Of a stretch of DNA of 64,000 nucleotides, positions 56,174-64,000 are shown in pieces. The first letter of the stretch is position 1; each line of letters begins with the position of its first letter. The stretch covers positions 1-64,000 of the forward strand of contig JAJPES010000060.1 of assembly GCA_021166725.1 (NCBI GenBank), written 5' to 3'. The notes under the pieces are model-generated. The model searched no databases and had not been told where the DNA came from. It worked only from the letters and a program-made list of their open reading frames with translations. The DNA is from Burkholderiaceae bacterium. Lineage in GTDB: Bacteria > Pseudomonadota > Gammaproteobacteria > Burkholderiales > Burkholderiaceae_E. A program made the position numbers and the translations under genes.

Positions 56174-57543
56174 TCGATCGGAGCTCCTTCCGATGCAGTT
56201 GTGTTGTCGTCGGCCGGCGCTGCCGTGCGCGCCGCTACCGGCGGCTGGGCAGCGGTCGCGGCGTCGGGAATCAGGCGCGCGGCGGGCAGGCACAGCACGA
56301 AGGTACTGCCGCGCCCCGGCGCGCTGTCGAAGCGCAGGTGCCCCTGATGGCGCGCCAGGATGCGCTTGACGATCGCCAGCCCCAGACCGGTGCCGCCGGT
56401 GGCCCGCGAGCGGCCGCGATCGACGCGATAGAAGCGCTCGGCCAGGCGCGGCAGGTGTTCGGGCGCAATGCCGATGCCGGTGTCGCGCACCGAGATTCGC
56501 CCCTCGGCGTCCTGCACGCGCCAATCGACCGCGATGCGACCGCCGTCGGACGTGTAGCGGATCGCGTTGGTCAGCAGGTTGCGCACCGCACTTTCGAGCT
56601 CGCCGGGGGACGCGAGCACGCGTCGCGGTCCGTCGATGGCGAGCGAGATCTCGTGGCGGCCTGCGGAAAGCGCGCGCGCTTCGTCGACCAGCCGTTCGAG
56701 CAGCGCCGGGACGTCGACGGGTTCGTCGTCGAGCGCCTGCGTGTCGCTCTCGAGCGACGAGATCGTCAGCAGATCGTCGACGAGCCGCTGCATCGTGAGG
56801 CTCTGCGCGAGGATCGATTCGAGGTATTGGCGCCGCTGCTCGGCGTCGAGCTCGAGCGTGAGCAGCGTTTCGGCGAACCCGGCGATCACGGTGACCGGCG
56901 TGCGGATCTCGTGCGAGACGTTGGCGACGAAATCGCTTCGCATCGCGTCGAGCTTCGCACGCTCGGTCACGTCGCGCGTGATCAGCAGTTTCTGGTCGCC
57001 CTGCGCCCGGTGCAGCAGCAGCTCGTAGATGCGGCCGGGTCGGCCGGGCAGCTCGACGCGGATCGAACTGCCCGGCTCGTTCGATGCGAGCAGATTCGCC
57101 AGTTCGGGTTGGCGGATGAAGTGGTGGATCGGCCGTCGCGTGCCGAAGATGCCGTGCAGGCTCTCGGCGGCGTCGTTGGCCCACAGCACGTGATCGTAGC
57201 GGTCGAGCACGACGAGCCCGTCGGGCAACTGATCGACGGCGGCGTGGATGCGCGCGAGCTCCGAGGCGAGCTCGCCCTGCGCATCGACTTCCTGCCGCAC
57301 GAAGCGCGACAGTCGCGCGATCAGTGCTCGCCAGGGACCGTAGCCGGCCGGCAGCGACCGGTTGCGCGGCAGGGTGGCCCAATGATGCAGACGCGCGAGA
57401 TAGGCGGTTTCGCTCAGTGCGTACACGACGAGCACGAAGCCGAGCCACCACACGGCGGCGCGCTCCGACACGTAGGCGTCGAGCAGCGCGGCGATCAGGA
57501 CGGCGGCGAGGACGGCCGCCAGATTGCGAATCACGAGGCGCAC
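56128..57543 (-). CDS. phoR: phosphate regulon sensor histidine kinase
   Basis: PhoR phosphorylates PhoB when phosphate is scarce. The 471-residue protein has two N-terminal membrane segments (LAAVLAAVLIAALLDAY and VWWLGFVLVVYALSE), a charged linker and a PAS domain (LPDGLVVLDRYDHVLWANDAAE). The HisKA box follows, with H211 in VANVSHEIRTPVTVI, then the N box LLTNAIRY, G1 VRDTGIGIAPEHLPRL and G2 GGTGLGLAIVKRIL. The C-terminal tail is Ala/Pro/Thr-rich. It follows phoB by 41 bases, and its 3' end overlaps phoU on the opposite strand. Confidence 0.95.
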   Translation of the reverse strand: MRLVIRNLAAVLAAVLIAALLDAYVSERAAVWWLGFVLVVYALSETAYLARLHHWATLPRNRSLPAGYGPWRALIARLSRFVRQEVDAQGELASELARIHAAVDQLPDGLVVLDRYDHVLWANDAAESLHGIFGTRRPIHHFIRQPELANLLASNEPGSSIRVELPGRPGRIYELLLHRAQGDQKLLITRDVTERAKLDAMRSDFVANVSHEIRTPVTVIAGFAETLLTLELDAEQRRQYLESILAQSLTMQRLVDDLLTISSLESDTQALDDEPVDVPALLERLVDEARALSAGRHEISLAIDGPRRVLASPGELESAVRNLLTNAIRYTSDGGRIAVDWRVQDAEGRISVRDTGIGIAPEHLPRLAERFYRVDRGRSRATGGTGLGLAIVKRILARHQGHLRFDSAPGRGSTFVLCLPAARLIPDAATAAQPPVAARTAAPADDNTTASEGAPIDQRPSSTSRSEPTGA

Positions 57544-57584
57544 GGCGTTCCCGGACGTTGGCGCGAAGCTTGCGGGGTCGGCGC

Positions 57585-58292
57585 TCAGCGGCGCGCGAAG
57601 CGGTAGCCTTCCCCGCGGACGGTTTCGATCAACCGGTCGTGGCCGCTGGGGGCCAGCGCGAGCCGCAACCGCCGGATGTGCACGTCGACCGTGCGCCGGT
57701 CAATATACACGTGATCGCCCCACACTTCGTCGAGCAGGCGATTGCGCGAAACCGCGCGGTCGGCGTTGCGCATCAGGAAGTGCAGCAGCCGGAACTCGGT
57801 CGGGCTGAGCGAGAGGCGAGCGTCGCCGGCACTCACGCGCACGGCTGCCGGCTCCAGGCGCAGGCCCTCGATTTCGATCGGCGCTTCATCGGTCGCACCC
57901 GCGCTCGCTTCCGCGGCCGCCGTCGCGCGACGCAACACGGCGCGCACGCGGGCGACGAGTTCGCGTGTCGAGAACGGCTTGGTGATGTAGTCGTCCGCGC
58001 CCCGCTCGAAGCCGAGCAGCTTGTCGCCTTCGTGCGCACGCGCCGTCAGCAACACGATCGGCACGGTGCCGGTGCGGGCGTCCGCGCGCAGCGCCCGGGC
58101 GAAGTCCACGCCCGACTCGCCGGGCAGCATCCAGTCGAGGACGATCAGGTCGGGCAGCGCCCGCGCGATCGCGGCGCGGGCCGCCTCGGCCGAATCGACT
58201 CCGTCGACCCGATAACCGGCGTGTCGAAGGTTGACGGCGACCAGTTCGCGGATCGCCGGTTCGTCCTCGACGACGAGAATGCGCGTGCTCAT
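57585..58292 (-). CDS. phoB: phosphate regulon response regulator
   Basis: PhoB is an OmpR-type regulator that binds Pho boxes. The 235-residue protein has the receiver domain (VVEDEPAIRELV, phosphoacceptor D53 in VLDWMLPG, T83 and K105 in YITKPFS) and a winged-helix output domain (SPTEFRLLHFLMRNADRAVSR, DHVYIDRRTVDVHIRRLRLAL). The start overlaps the thpR stop as ATGA. Its likely target in this window is the box at 51562-51579. Confidence 0.96.
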   Translation of the reverse strand: MSTRILVVEDEPAIRELVAVNLRHAGYRVDGVDSAEAARAAIARALPDLIVLDWMLPGESGVDFARALRADARTGTVPIVLLTARAHEGDKLLGFERGADDYITKPFSTRELVARVRAVLRRATAAAEASAGATDEAPIEIEGLRLEPAAVRVSAGDARLSLSPTEFRLLHFLMRNADRAVSRNRLLDEVWGDHVYIDRRTVDVHIRRLRLALAPSGHDRLIETVRGEGYRFARR

Positions 58293-59002
58293 TCCTCGCT
58301 CGCCGGCGCGGTCGACGTCCACCAGCGATACCGTCGAGACGGCGTCGACGCGCCATCCGATGCGCCGAGCGCGAGCGACCACGCGCGGGCGACGATCGGC
58401 AACGAGGCGTCGATCGTCGAAGAGGCGGCCGCAGGCCGGCGTATGCCGGAAGCGCCGCCACCGCTCGCGCCCGTCGCCTCGGCGGACTCGCTGCGGCTTT
58501 CATCGCCGAAGCCGCGGGCGCCGCGCACGATCGTCGCGTGCAGCTTCAGCGGCCGTGCGTCGAAGGCGATCTGCGCTGCACGCAGGCGCGAGCGGATTTC
58601 CTGCGCCAGCGCATGCGGGAAGCCGCGCGCAGGTGCCGCGTGGTCGGTGCGGCTCGCCGGTCCGATCCACAGCACGCCGTGCCCGAAGCTGCCCAGTCGC
58701 GACAACGCGAGCGCCGGCGGCGGGTCGACGCCGGATCCACCCGCCTCGTCGGCGTCGGCGCGCGGGCGCGGTGCGCCGGAAACGTCGAAGCGCGCCGGCA
58801 GTCCTTGCAGGATCGCCTGCAGCGCGGGTCGCTGCTCGATCGGCTGCATGCCCACGAAGGCGAGCGTCAGGTGGATGTCGGGCGCGGCGAAAGCGTGCCC
58901 GCCCCATTTCGCGGCGGCCTGCGCAGCGATCGCCGCAAGCGCCTTCGCGGCGAGCGCGTCGGGGCGCAGCGCATAGAAGAACCGGGCCCTGGCCAAGGCC
59001 AT
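58289..59002 (-). CDS. thpR: 2'-5' RNA ligase family protein (RNA 2',3'-cyclic phosphodiesterase)
   Basis: The protein carries two HxTx motifs, HLTL near residue 43 and HATI near 154, the signature of the 2H phosphoesterase family. It starts RARFFYALRPDALAA, the usual opening. Members act on 2',3'-cyclic or 2'-5' RNA ends; the cellular role is often unclear. At 237 residues it is longer than many relatives because of a Ser/Gly/Glu-rich insertion after the second motif and another near residue 85. It overlaps phoB by 4 bases. The ATG lies immediately next to the palindromic element at 59004-59165. Confidence 0.88.
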   Translation of the reverse strand: MALARARFFYALRPDALAAKALAAIAAQAAAKWGGHAFAAPDIHLTLAFVGMQPIEQRPALQAILQGLPARFDVSGAPRPRADADEAGGSGVDPPPALALSRLGSFGHGVLWIGPASRTDHAAPARGFPHALAQEIRSRLRAAQIAFDARPLKLHATIVRGARGFGDESRSESAEATGASGGGASGIRRPAAASSTIDASLPIVARAWSLALGASDGASTPSRRYRWWTSTAPASEE

Positions 59003-59003
59003 C

Positions 59004-59165
59004 AGTGCAGTGTTTCGCGCTGATCACCACTTATGAGCCGCGTCTTCGCCCTCGCAGCGGCGTTGCAAATCCTCGCGATGCCAACCGGCATCGCTGCGTT
59101 TTGCGCTTTGCTGCAAGGGCGAATCCGCTGGCTCATAAGCGGCGCTCAGCACGAAACACTGCACT
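59004..59165. repeat. 162-bp symmetrical inverted-repeat element between manC and thpR
   Basis: The two halves are imperfect inverted copies of each other around a centre at 59084/59085. The ends are AGTGCAGTGTTTCG and CGAAACACTGCACT (14 bp perfect). Further matched blocks are GCTGA/TCAGC, CTTATGAGCC/GGCTCATAAG, TTCGCCCT/AGGGCGAA and GCAGC/GCTGC. At the apex GCGATGCC-AACC-GGCATCGC forms an 8-bp hairpin. It fills the whole gap: its right end contains the manC stop codon and its left end lies one base before the thpR start. It looks like a miniature inverted-repeat element or a structured RNA/DNA element. It carries no gene. Confidence 0.85.
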
Positions 59166-60501
59166 AGCCGCCGGTGGGGCGCCCGTATGCGTCGTCGAAA
59201 CGGACGATGTCGTCCTCGCCGAGATAGTCGCCGCATTGCACCTCGATCATCACCAGCGGCACGACGCCCGGGTTCTCCAGGCGATGCCGCGTTCCGATCG
59301 GGATGTAGGTCGATTCGTTGGCGGCGACCAGGTGTACGCGCTCGTCGCATTGCACTTTCGCGGTGCCCGAGACGACGATCCAGTGCTCGCTGCGATGGTG
59401 GTGCATCTGCAGCGACAGGCGCTCCTTCGGCTTGACCTCGATGCGCTTGATCTTGAAGCGCGGGCCCTCCTGCAGCACGGTGTACGTGCCCCAGGGCCGC
59501 GCGACGGTGCGGTGCAGCCGCGCCGCCTCGTGGCCGCTGGACTTCAGTCGTTCGACGATCGCGCGCACCTGCTGGCTCGCGTCCTTGTCGGCGACGAGCA
59601 GCGCATCGGGCGTGTCGACGATCAGCAGGTTCTCGACGCCCACGGCGGCGACGAGCCGGTCTTCGCTCTGCACGTGGGTGTTCTTCGCATCCTGCAGCAG
59701 CGCCTCGCCGACGGTGGTGTTGCCGTCGGCGTCGGGCTGGAGTTCTTCGGCGACCGCCTTCCACGAGCCGATGTCGCTCCAGTGGAACGCGGCCGGCAGC
59801 ACGACGACATCGTCGGCCTTCTCCATCACCGCGTAGTCGATCGAGATTTCCGGGCACGCGACGAAGGGCTGCTCGGCGATCGGAAGCTTCTCGTCGCTGG
59901 CGTCGGCACGACTCGCTTCCCAGGCGGCGCGCGCCGATGCGAGCAGTTCCGGTGCGTGCACCTGCATCGCGTCGAGGATCGTCTGCGCGCGGAAGCAGAA
60001 CATGCCGCTGTTCCAGACGAAGCCGCCGTCGGCGAGGAACTGCACGGCAAGCGCGGCGTCGGGCTTCTCGACGAAGCGGCGCACGGCGCGCGCCTCTCCG
60101 CCCAGCGCGTCGCCCATCTCGATGTAGCCGAAGCCCGTCTCGGGAACGCTCGGTCGGATGCCGAACAGCACGATCGATCCGGCCGCCGCCAGCTCCGCGG
60201 CCTGGCGCGCGAGCGCGACGGCGGGTGCGGTGTTGCGGCCCACCGGCTCGAGGAGCTGCGTGACCCGCACGCCGCGCGCGCCCGGGCAGCCGTCGACTTC
60301 CTCGCGCGTCTTGAAGAAGTATTCGCGGTTGGTGACGATTGCCGCGCGCCCGCCGTCGGCCAGCGGCAGTGCACGGTCGAGCGTTCGCTGCAGCAGGCTC
60401 GACGCGCCGCCGAGCTTCATGAACGGCTTCGGGAAGGCCTCGCGCGAAACCGGCCACAGGCGTGTTCCGGCTCCGCCGGAAAGGACGACGGGGATCAGCA
60501 T
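59164..60501 (-). CDS. manC: mannose-1-phosphate guanylyltransferase / mannose-6-phosphate isomerase, internally shortened
   Basis: The 445-residue protein matches the bifunctional ManC family that makes GDP-mannose for polysaccharides. It has LIPVVLSGGAGTRLWPVSREAFPKPF, EPVGRNTAPAVAL, RFVEKPD, GGFVWNSGMFCFRA, SIDYAVMEKADDVVVLP and FHWSDIGSWKAV, then the cupin isomerase half with KPKERLSLQMHHHRSEHWIVV and STYIPIGTRHRLENPG. After APAVAL (residue 97) the chain goes straight to AAGSIVLFGI. About 37 residues that normally lie here, including the conserved PADH segment, are missing. Guanylyltransferase activity is therefore doubtful, while the isomerase half is complete. The start MLIPVV was preferred to a frame 78 bases upstream. 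Confidence 0.88.
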   Translation of the reverse strand: MLIPVVLSGGAGTRLWPVSREAFPKPFMKLGGASSLLQRTLDRALPLADGGRAAIVTNREYFFKTREEVDGCPGARGVRVTQLLEPVGRNTAPAVALARQAAELAAAGSIVLFGIRPSVPETGFGYIEMGDALGGEARAVRRFVEKPDAALAVQFLADGGFVWNSGMFCFRAQTILDAMQVHAPELLASARAAWEASRADASDEKLPIAEQPFVACPEISIDYAVMEKADDVVVLPAAFHWSDIGSWKAVAEELQPDADGNTTVGEALLQDAKNTHVQSEDRLVAAVGVENLLIVDTPDALLVADKDASQQVRAIVERLKSSGHEAARLHRTVARPWGTYTVLQEGPRFKIKRIEVKPKERLSLQMHHHRSEHWIVVSGTAKVQCDERVHLVAANESTYIPIGTRHRLENPGVVPLVMIEVQCGDYLGEDDIVRFDDAYGRPTGG

Positions 60502-60599
60502 GCGCGCGATTGTAAGGGTCGGCGTTTCGCCCGCATGCGAAACTTGACACGACCAACGGTCGCGCACGACGCGCGGCATGGCTTGCGGGAGCAGCGGCT

Positions 60600-61628
60600 T
60601 TGGCGAGGACGACTGGATCGGTGCTGGTGACGGGCGGTGCCGGGTACATCGGCTCGCATACGGTACTCGAGTTGCTGCAGGCGGGCTGGGACGTCGTGGT
60701 CGTCGACAACCTGTCCAACGCCAGCGCCGAGTCGCTGCAACGCGTGTCGGCGATCACCGGGCGCGAAGCGCCGCTCGTCGTCGCCGACATCCGCGACGTG
60801 CAGGCAATCGGCGGCGTGTTCGGTTCGCGCCGCTTCGACGCGGTCGTGCACTTCGCCGGGTTGAAGGCGGTCGGCGAGTCGGTGGCCGATCCGCTTTCGT
60901 ACTACGACAACAACGTCGGCGGCTCGGTCGCGCTGCTGCAGGCGATGGACGCGGCCGGCGTTCGTCGCATCGTGTTCAGCTCGTCGGCCACGGTCTACGG
61001 CGATCCCGTGTCGGTTCCGATCGGCGAGCAGGCGCGGGTGGCGCCGACCAATCCGTACGGTCACAGCAAGGCGATGATCGAGCAGATCCTGCTTGACCTC
61101 GCCGCTTCCGATCCGGCCTGGTCGGTCGGCATCCTGCGCTATTTCAATCCGGTGGGTGCGCACGAGAGCGGCCGCATCGGCGAGGATCCGCGCGGCGTGC
61201 CGAACAACCTCATGCCGTACGTCAGCCAGGTCGCGGTCGGCCGGCTCCCGCAGTTGTCGGTGTTCGGCAGCGACTGGCCGACGCCGGACGGTACCGGCGT
61301 GCGCGACTACATCCACGTCGTCGATCTCGCGCGCGGCCACCTCGCAGCGCTTGCGCGCGCGCGCGAGCACCGGGGCGTCTTCACGGTGAACCTGGGCACC
61401 GGCAGCGGCTGCTCGGTGCTCGGACTGGTGCGCGCCTTCGAGCGCGCGAGCGGGCGCCCGGTGCCGTACCGGCTCGTCGATCGTCGCCCGGGCGACGTCG
61501 CGCAGTGCTTTGCGGATCCGTCGCGCGCCGAGGCCCTGCTCGGCTGGCGCGCCGAATACGACATCGAGCGGATGTGCGCGGATTCCTGGCGCTGGCAGCA
61601 GGCGAATCCGCGCGGCTACGAACGCTGA
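60600..61628 (+). CDS. galE: UDP-glucose 4-epimerase
   Basis: GalE interconverts UDP-glucose and UDP-galactose with bound NAD. The 342-residue protein has VTGGAGYIGSHT, VVVDNLSNAS, HFAGLKAVGESV, SSSATVYGDP with the catalytic Ser region, NPYGHSKAMIEQ with the YxxxK pair, LRYFNPVGAHESG and DYIHVVDLARGH. The start is a TTG preceded by GGGAG; no ATG gives a complete N-terminus in this frame. A TTGACA lies at 60544-60549, but no good -10 box follows. It is divergent from manC, so both nucleotide-sugar genes share one intergenic region. Confidence 0.95.
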   Translation: MARTTGSVLVTGGAGYIGSHTVLELLQAGWDVVVVDNLSNASAESLQRVSAITGREAPLVVADIRDVQAIGGVFGSRRFDAVVHFAGLKAVGESVADPLSYYDNNVGGSVALLQAMDAAGVRRIVFSSSATVYGDPVSVPIGEQARVAPTNPYGHSKAMIEQILLDLAASDPAWSVGILRYFNPVGAHESGRIGEDPRGVPNNLMPYVSQVAVGRLPQLSVFGSDWPTPDGTGVRDYIHVVDLARGHLAALARAREHRGVFTVNLGTGSGCSVLGLVRAFERASGRPVPYRLVDRRPGDVAQCFADPSRAEALLGWRAEYDIERMCADSWRWQQANPRGYER

Positions 61629-61657
61629 TCGCGCACGCCTGCCGCCTGCCGTGGCTT

Positions 61658-61682
61658 GTGCGCGCGACTGCTTCGCGCGCAC
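61658..61682. terminator. strong hairpin between convergent galE and the lipoprotein gene
   Basis: GTGCGCGCGA pairs perfectly with TCGCGCGCAC around CTGCT. It is placed between the two convergent stop codons. There is no T run, so it may act as a bidirectional terminator or as an mRNA-end stabiliser. Confidence 0.5.
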
Positions 61683-61694
61683 GGCGTTCGCGCG

Positions 61695-62672
61695 CTACAG
61701 CGCACCGACGGGCACCTCGTCGAAAGTCTTCTCGAACGTGCCGTCGCCGTCGGCGTCGAGCCGGATCGTGAAGTGATCCGGCGACGAGACGATGGCGAGC
61801 GCGTGGCTCGATTCGGCTCCGGCAATGCGCATCGCACCCGCATCCAGCCGCGACGCGGCACCGCTGAACGGCGTTTCGGTGCTGACATCGACCGACACCC
61901 CATCGGCGCTGTCGGCCACGCGGCCCTGCAGCGTGTAGCGGAACTCGTCTGTCATGAAGCGGATCTCGGCGCGCGAGTTCACGTTCTGCAACGTGGCCGT
62001 TCGCCCGTTCTCCGCGATCCGCAGCGATACCTCCGTGAGATCGATGGCGACGAAAGCGGCGGAATCGATGGTCGCCGGCATCGCCAGCCGGAAGCTGCCG
62101 TCGATTTGTCCGGTGTCGGTGCCGTCGGTCATCCGGAAGCCGTCGAACGCAAAGCGCGCGCTGGTCCGGGCGTCGAGCGAGAGCTCGTCGATCTTCATGA
62201 TGCCGTCCAGTTGGACGCCCTGCTCGACGCAGGCGTCGAAGGTGGCGGTGACCCGATCGCCGCTGCTGACCCGGTCGGGTTGCTGAACGTCGGCGACCAC
62301 ATGGACCGCTCCCGAACTGCACGGGAGGGTTTCGCTCAGTGCCGCCTTCGTGGCGAGTCCGGCGCCCGAGTCCGTGGCCGCCGGCAGCCGGCTCGTGAAG
62401 TCGCTCAGTCTTTGCACCGAGAAGGCGACCAGGCCCTTTCGCCTCGCGCCAGTGGATTTCGGCGCCGCCAGCCCGCCGGCGAGGTCGGAGGACACGTGGC
62501 TTGCCTCGTACAGTGACGCGGCCGCGCGATAGACGGTGCCGACCGACTTCTGTGCGTTCGCTTCGGTGATCCTGGTCAATTCCGGCGCGGTCGGGCCCTC
62601 GTCGCCGCCGCCACCGCCGCATCCGTGAAGCGCCACTGCCGATGCGAGGATCAGGGCGATCTTCGTTCTCAT
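61695..62672 (-). CDS. hypothetical lipoprotein
   Basis: The 325-residue protein starts with a lipoprotein signal (KIALILASAVALHGC) followed by a Gly-rich spacer (GGGGGDEG), a common linker after lipidation. The rest is predicted beta-rich with repeated polar Thr/Ser/Asp stretches and a C-terminal LDADGDGTFEKTF, which resembles a calcium-binding DxDxDG loop. One Cys pair may form a disulfide (LPCSSGA and DACVEQG). I recognise no family. It is probably anchored in the outer membrane. It is convergent with galE and stands alone. Confidence 0.75.
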   Translation of the reverse strand: MRTKIALILASAVALHGCGGGGGDEGPTAPELTRITEANAQKSVGTVYRAAASLYEASHVSSDLAGGLAAPKSTGARRKGLVAFSVQRLSDFTSRLPAATDSGAGLATKAALSETLPCSSGAVHVVADVQQPDRVSSGDRVTATFDACVEQGVQLDGIMKIDELSLDARTSARFAFDGFRMTDGTDTGQIDGSFRLAMPATIDSAAFVAIDLTEVSLRIAENGRTATLQNVNSRAEIRFMTDEFRYTLQGRVADSADGVSVDVSTETPFSGAASRLDAGAMRIAGAESSHALAIVSSPDHFTIRLDADGDGTFEKTFDEVPVGAL

Positions 62673-62922
62673 TTGCTTGCCTTGTTTTCGAGCTTCCCGT
62701 TCTTGTCCCGGGGAGATGGACAGCGGCGAGCTGAAGCTCGCGCCGAACGAATTTCTAGAACTTCTTCCGCGTCCCGGCCCTGATGCCGGGCAAGGTTGCG
62801 CTGTCCGTTCGGCCTATTGACGGCAGGCGCCAGCCATGCGGGTCCCCGATTTGCCGTGTCGATACTCCGATCGCGTCCAGGAGGCCGACAGCCTCCTGGC
62901 GATCTGCCGTGAAGAGGAAGCG

Positions 62923-63189
62923 ATGAAGCACGACAAGACGCAGCATTCCGCGACTCCTGCAAAGGATCATTCGCGCGTCCAGGGCGAAGGCGACTACGAA
63001 GCCGCGCGTCACTACCGCAAGGACGTCGAGGCGTTCGTCGAGTCGGGGAAGGTCGGTGAGGCGATGAAGGACGCCGCACCGCGCAACGACGACGAGGCCC
63101 GACAGATGGAGCAGGCGGAAAAGGCCGGCAAGGCGCGTTCGAAAGGCGAGGATCCGGCGCTGGACAAGGGCCGGCGCACGAAGCACTGA
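62923..63189 (+). CDS. small hydrophilic hypothetical protein
   Basis: The 88-residue product is highly charged with no membrane segment: QGEGDYEAARHYRKDVEAFVESGK, then EAMKDAAPRNDDEARQMEQAEKAGKAR and a basic C-terminus. The start chosen has a clear AGAGGA ribosome site; a longer in-frame ATG at 62836 has none. Short proteins of this kind (DYEAARRYR, FVESGKV) are widespread in Burkholderiales as uncharacterised or stress-induced proteins. Function is unknown; disorder in isolation is likely. Confidence 0.75.
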   Translation: MKHDKTQHSATPAKDHSRVQGEGDYEAARHYRKDVEAFVESGKVGEAMKDAAPRNDDEARQMEQAEKAGKARSKGEDPALDKGRRTKH

Positions 63190-63203
63190 TCAACGCGCCG
63201 TGG

Positions 63204-63236
63204 GCGGCGCTCGCCGGGCGACCCGGCGAGCGCCGC
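63204..63236. terminator. 15-bp GC hairpin between convergent genes
   Basis: GCGGCGCTCGCCGGG pairs perfectly with CCCGGCGAGCGCCGC around CGA. It fills most of the 50-base gap between the small hydrophilic gene and panC, which converge. This is the most stable simple hairpin I saw in the window and is a probable bidirectional terminator, though it lacks a T run. Confidence 0.65.
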
Positions 63237-63239
63237 GCA

Positions 63240-64000
63240 TCAGAACTCGATGTTGTCGATCAACCGGGTGCTGCCGATGCGCGCGGCGCCGAGTGCCACC
63301 AGCGACTCGCGTTGCGCGAGGTCCGCGCTGCCCGGAGCGGCGAGATCGTCGCGGCGCCGGACGCTCAGGTAATCCGGCGCCCAGCCCCGCGCGCGCAGCG
63401 CGTCGATTGCCTCGCGCTCGAGCGCCTGCAGCGCACGGCGGACGGCTTCGTCGTCCAGCGGCTGCGAAGGCCGAGACCTTGCCAGCTCTCGGGTGCGATC
63501 GACCAGCGCCAGCAGCGCGCGGTGCAGCGCGGGTGCCTGCGCGCGTTGCGCGGCATCGAGATAGCCGTTGCGCGACGACATCGCGAGCCCATCGGTTTCG
63601 CGCGAGGTTTCGCCGGGCAGGATGCGGATCGGCAGGGCGAACTGCTCGACCATCTTTCGCACGACGAGCAGCTGCTGGTAGTCCTTGCGCCCGAAGACGG
63701 CGACCGCCGGTTGAACGCAGCCGAACAGCTTCAGCACGACGGTGGCTACACCTTCGAAGAAGCCGGGGCGGAATTCGCCTTCGAGGATGTCGCCCAGCCC
63801 GGCCGGCGTGGCGACGCGAAAGGTTTGCGGCACAGGATAGAGCTCGGTCTCGTCGGGCGCGAAGACCAGGTCGCAGCCGGCAGCGCGCAACTCGTCGCAG
63901 TCGCGCTCGAAGGTGCGCGGATAGCGGCCGAAGTCTTCGTTGGGGCCGAACTGCAGGCGGTTCACGAAGATGCTCGCCACGACCGGCTGGCCGTGCGCTT
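63240..64000 (-). CDS. panC: pantothenate synthetase (5' end outside the window)
   Basis: PanC joins pantoate and beta-alanine with ATP. The window holds the C-terminal 253 residues, starting within the conserved [24 protein letters not shown]. Further landmarks are [45 protein letters not shown] (an ATP-binding KMSKS-like region) and the ending [17 protein letters not shown]. The N-terminal HIGH region lies beyond 64000. Identification is certain. Confidence 0.96.
   Translation of the reverse strand, partial: AHGQPVVASIFVNRLQFGPNEDFGRYPRTFERDCDELRAAGCDLVFAPDETELYPVPQTFRVATPAGLGDILEGEFRPGFFEGVATVVLKLFGCVQPAVAVFGRKDYQQLLVVRKMVEQFALPIRILPGETSRETDGLAMSSRNGYLDAAQRAQAPALHRALLALVDRTRELARSRPSQPLDDEAVRRALQALEREAIDALRARGWAPDYLSVRRRDDLAAPGSADLAQRESLVALGAARIGSTRLIDNIEF

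Noticed and set aside
60544-60549. TTGACA as the -35 box of galE
   Set aside because: No AT-rich -10 hexamer follows at 16-18 bases, so it could be a chance match. It is mentioned only in the galE entry.

Overview
The window is GC-rich, tightly packed bacterial chromosome. Gene content and order (queA-tgt-yajC-secD-secF, PhaC, PEP-CTERM acyltransferase, pstSCAB-phoU beside phoBR, class of AMP nucleosidase) point to a betaproteobacterium, most likely Burkholderiales. I cannot name the species. No phage, IS, CRISPR, rRNA operon or origin was seen. The only RNA gene found is a tRNA-Leu(CAA).

Layout. (1) 0.1-11 kb: housekeeping genes: a glutathione S-transferase, purB, the Sec accessory operon yajC-secD-secF, an exosortase-system acyltransferase sitting between yajC and tgt, the queuosine genes tgt and queA, a GH15 glucan hydrolase and the tRNA. 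(2) 11.3-12.8 kb: AMP nucleosidase. (3) 12.8-24.2 kb: one leftward run of ten genes with 4-bp start/stop overlaps or short gaps: a TetR regulator, an HlyD/ABC/ABC-2/ABC-2 efflux system, a NodT outer-membrane channel, an LpxR-like lipid A deacylase, a PHA synthase, a cytochrome c' and a second TetR-like protein with no visible DNA-binding domain. A perfect 16-bp palindrome lies just upstream of the first gene. (4) 24.4-26.4 kb: a three-part membrane/copper nitrite reductase/cytochrome c fusion. (5) 26.5-43.8 kb: a 17-kb leftward operon of alpha-glucan and trehalose metabolism: glgB, glgE, treS-maltokinase fusion, a mechanosensitive-channel-like membrane gene, glgX, treZ and a malQ-treY fusion. 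(6) 43.9-51.2 kb: a K+/H+ antiporter, an acyl-CoA synthetase, a lipoamide-dehydrogenase-like flavoprotein and a pair of acyl-CoA dehydrogenases. (7) 51.3-58.3 kb: the phosphate regulon pstS-pstC-pstA-pstB-phoU with a Pho box, facing phoR and phoB. (8) 58.3-64 kb: a 2'-5' RNA ligase-like gene, a 162-bp palindromic element, manC (with an internal gap), galE, a lipoprotein, a small hydrophilic protein and the 3' part of panC.

How they work together. The glucan operon holds both the GlgE route (trehalose to maltose to maltose-1-phosphate to branched glucan) and the TreY/TreZ route back to trehalose, with GlgX and MalQ to trim and rearrange the chains. A channel of the osmotic-relief type is translationally coupled inside it. 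This suggests a stress-responsive trehalose/glucan cycle. The phosphate block is a standard Pho system. The efflux block resembles the E. coli CecR-YbhGFSR system extended with envelope and storage genes.

The observations I rate highest are the symmetrical 162-bp palindrome between manC and thpR, the loss of about 37 residues including the PADH region from ManC, the nitrite reductase fusion, and the composition of the efflux operon.
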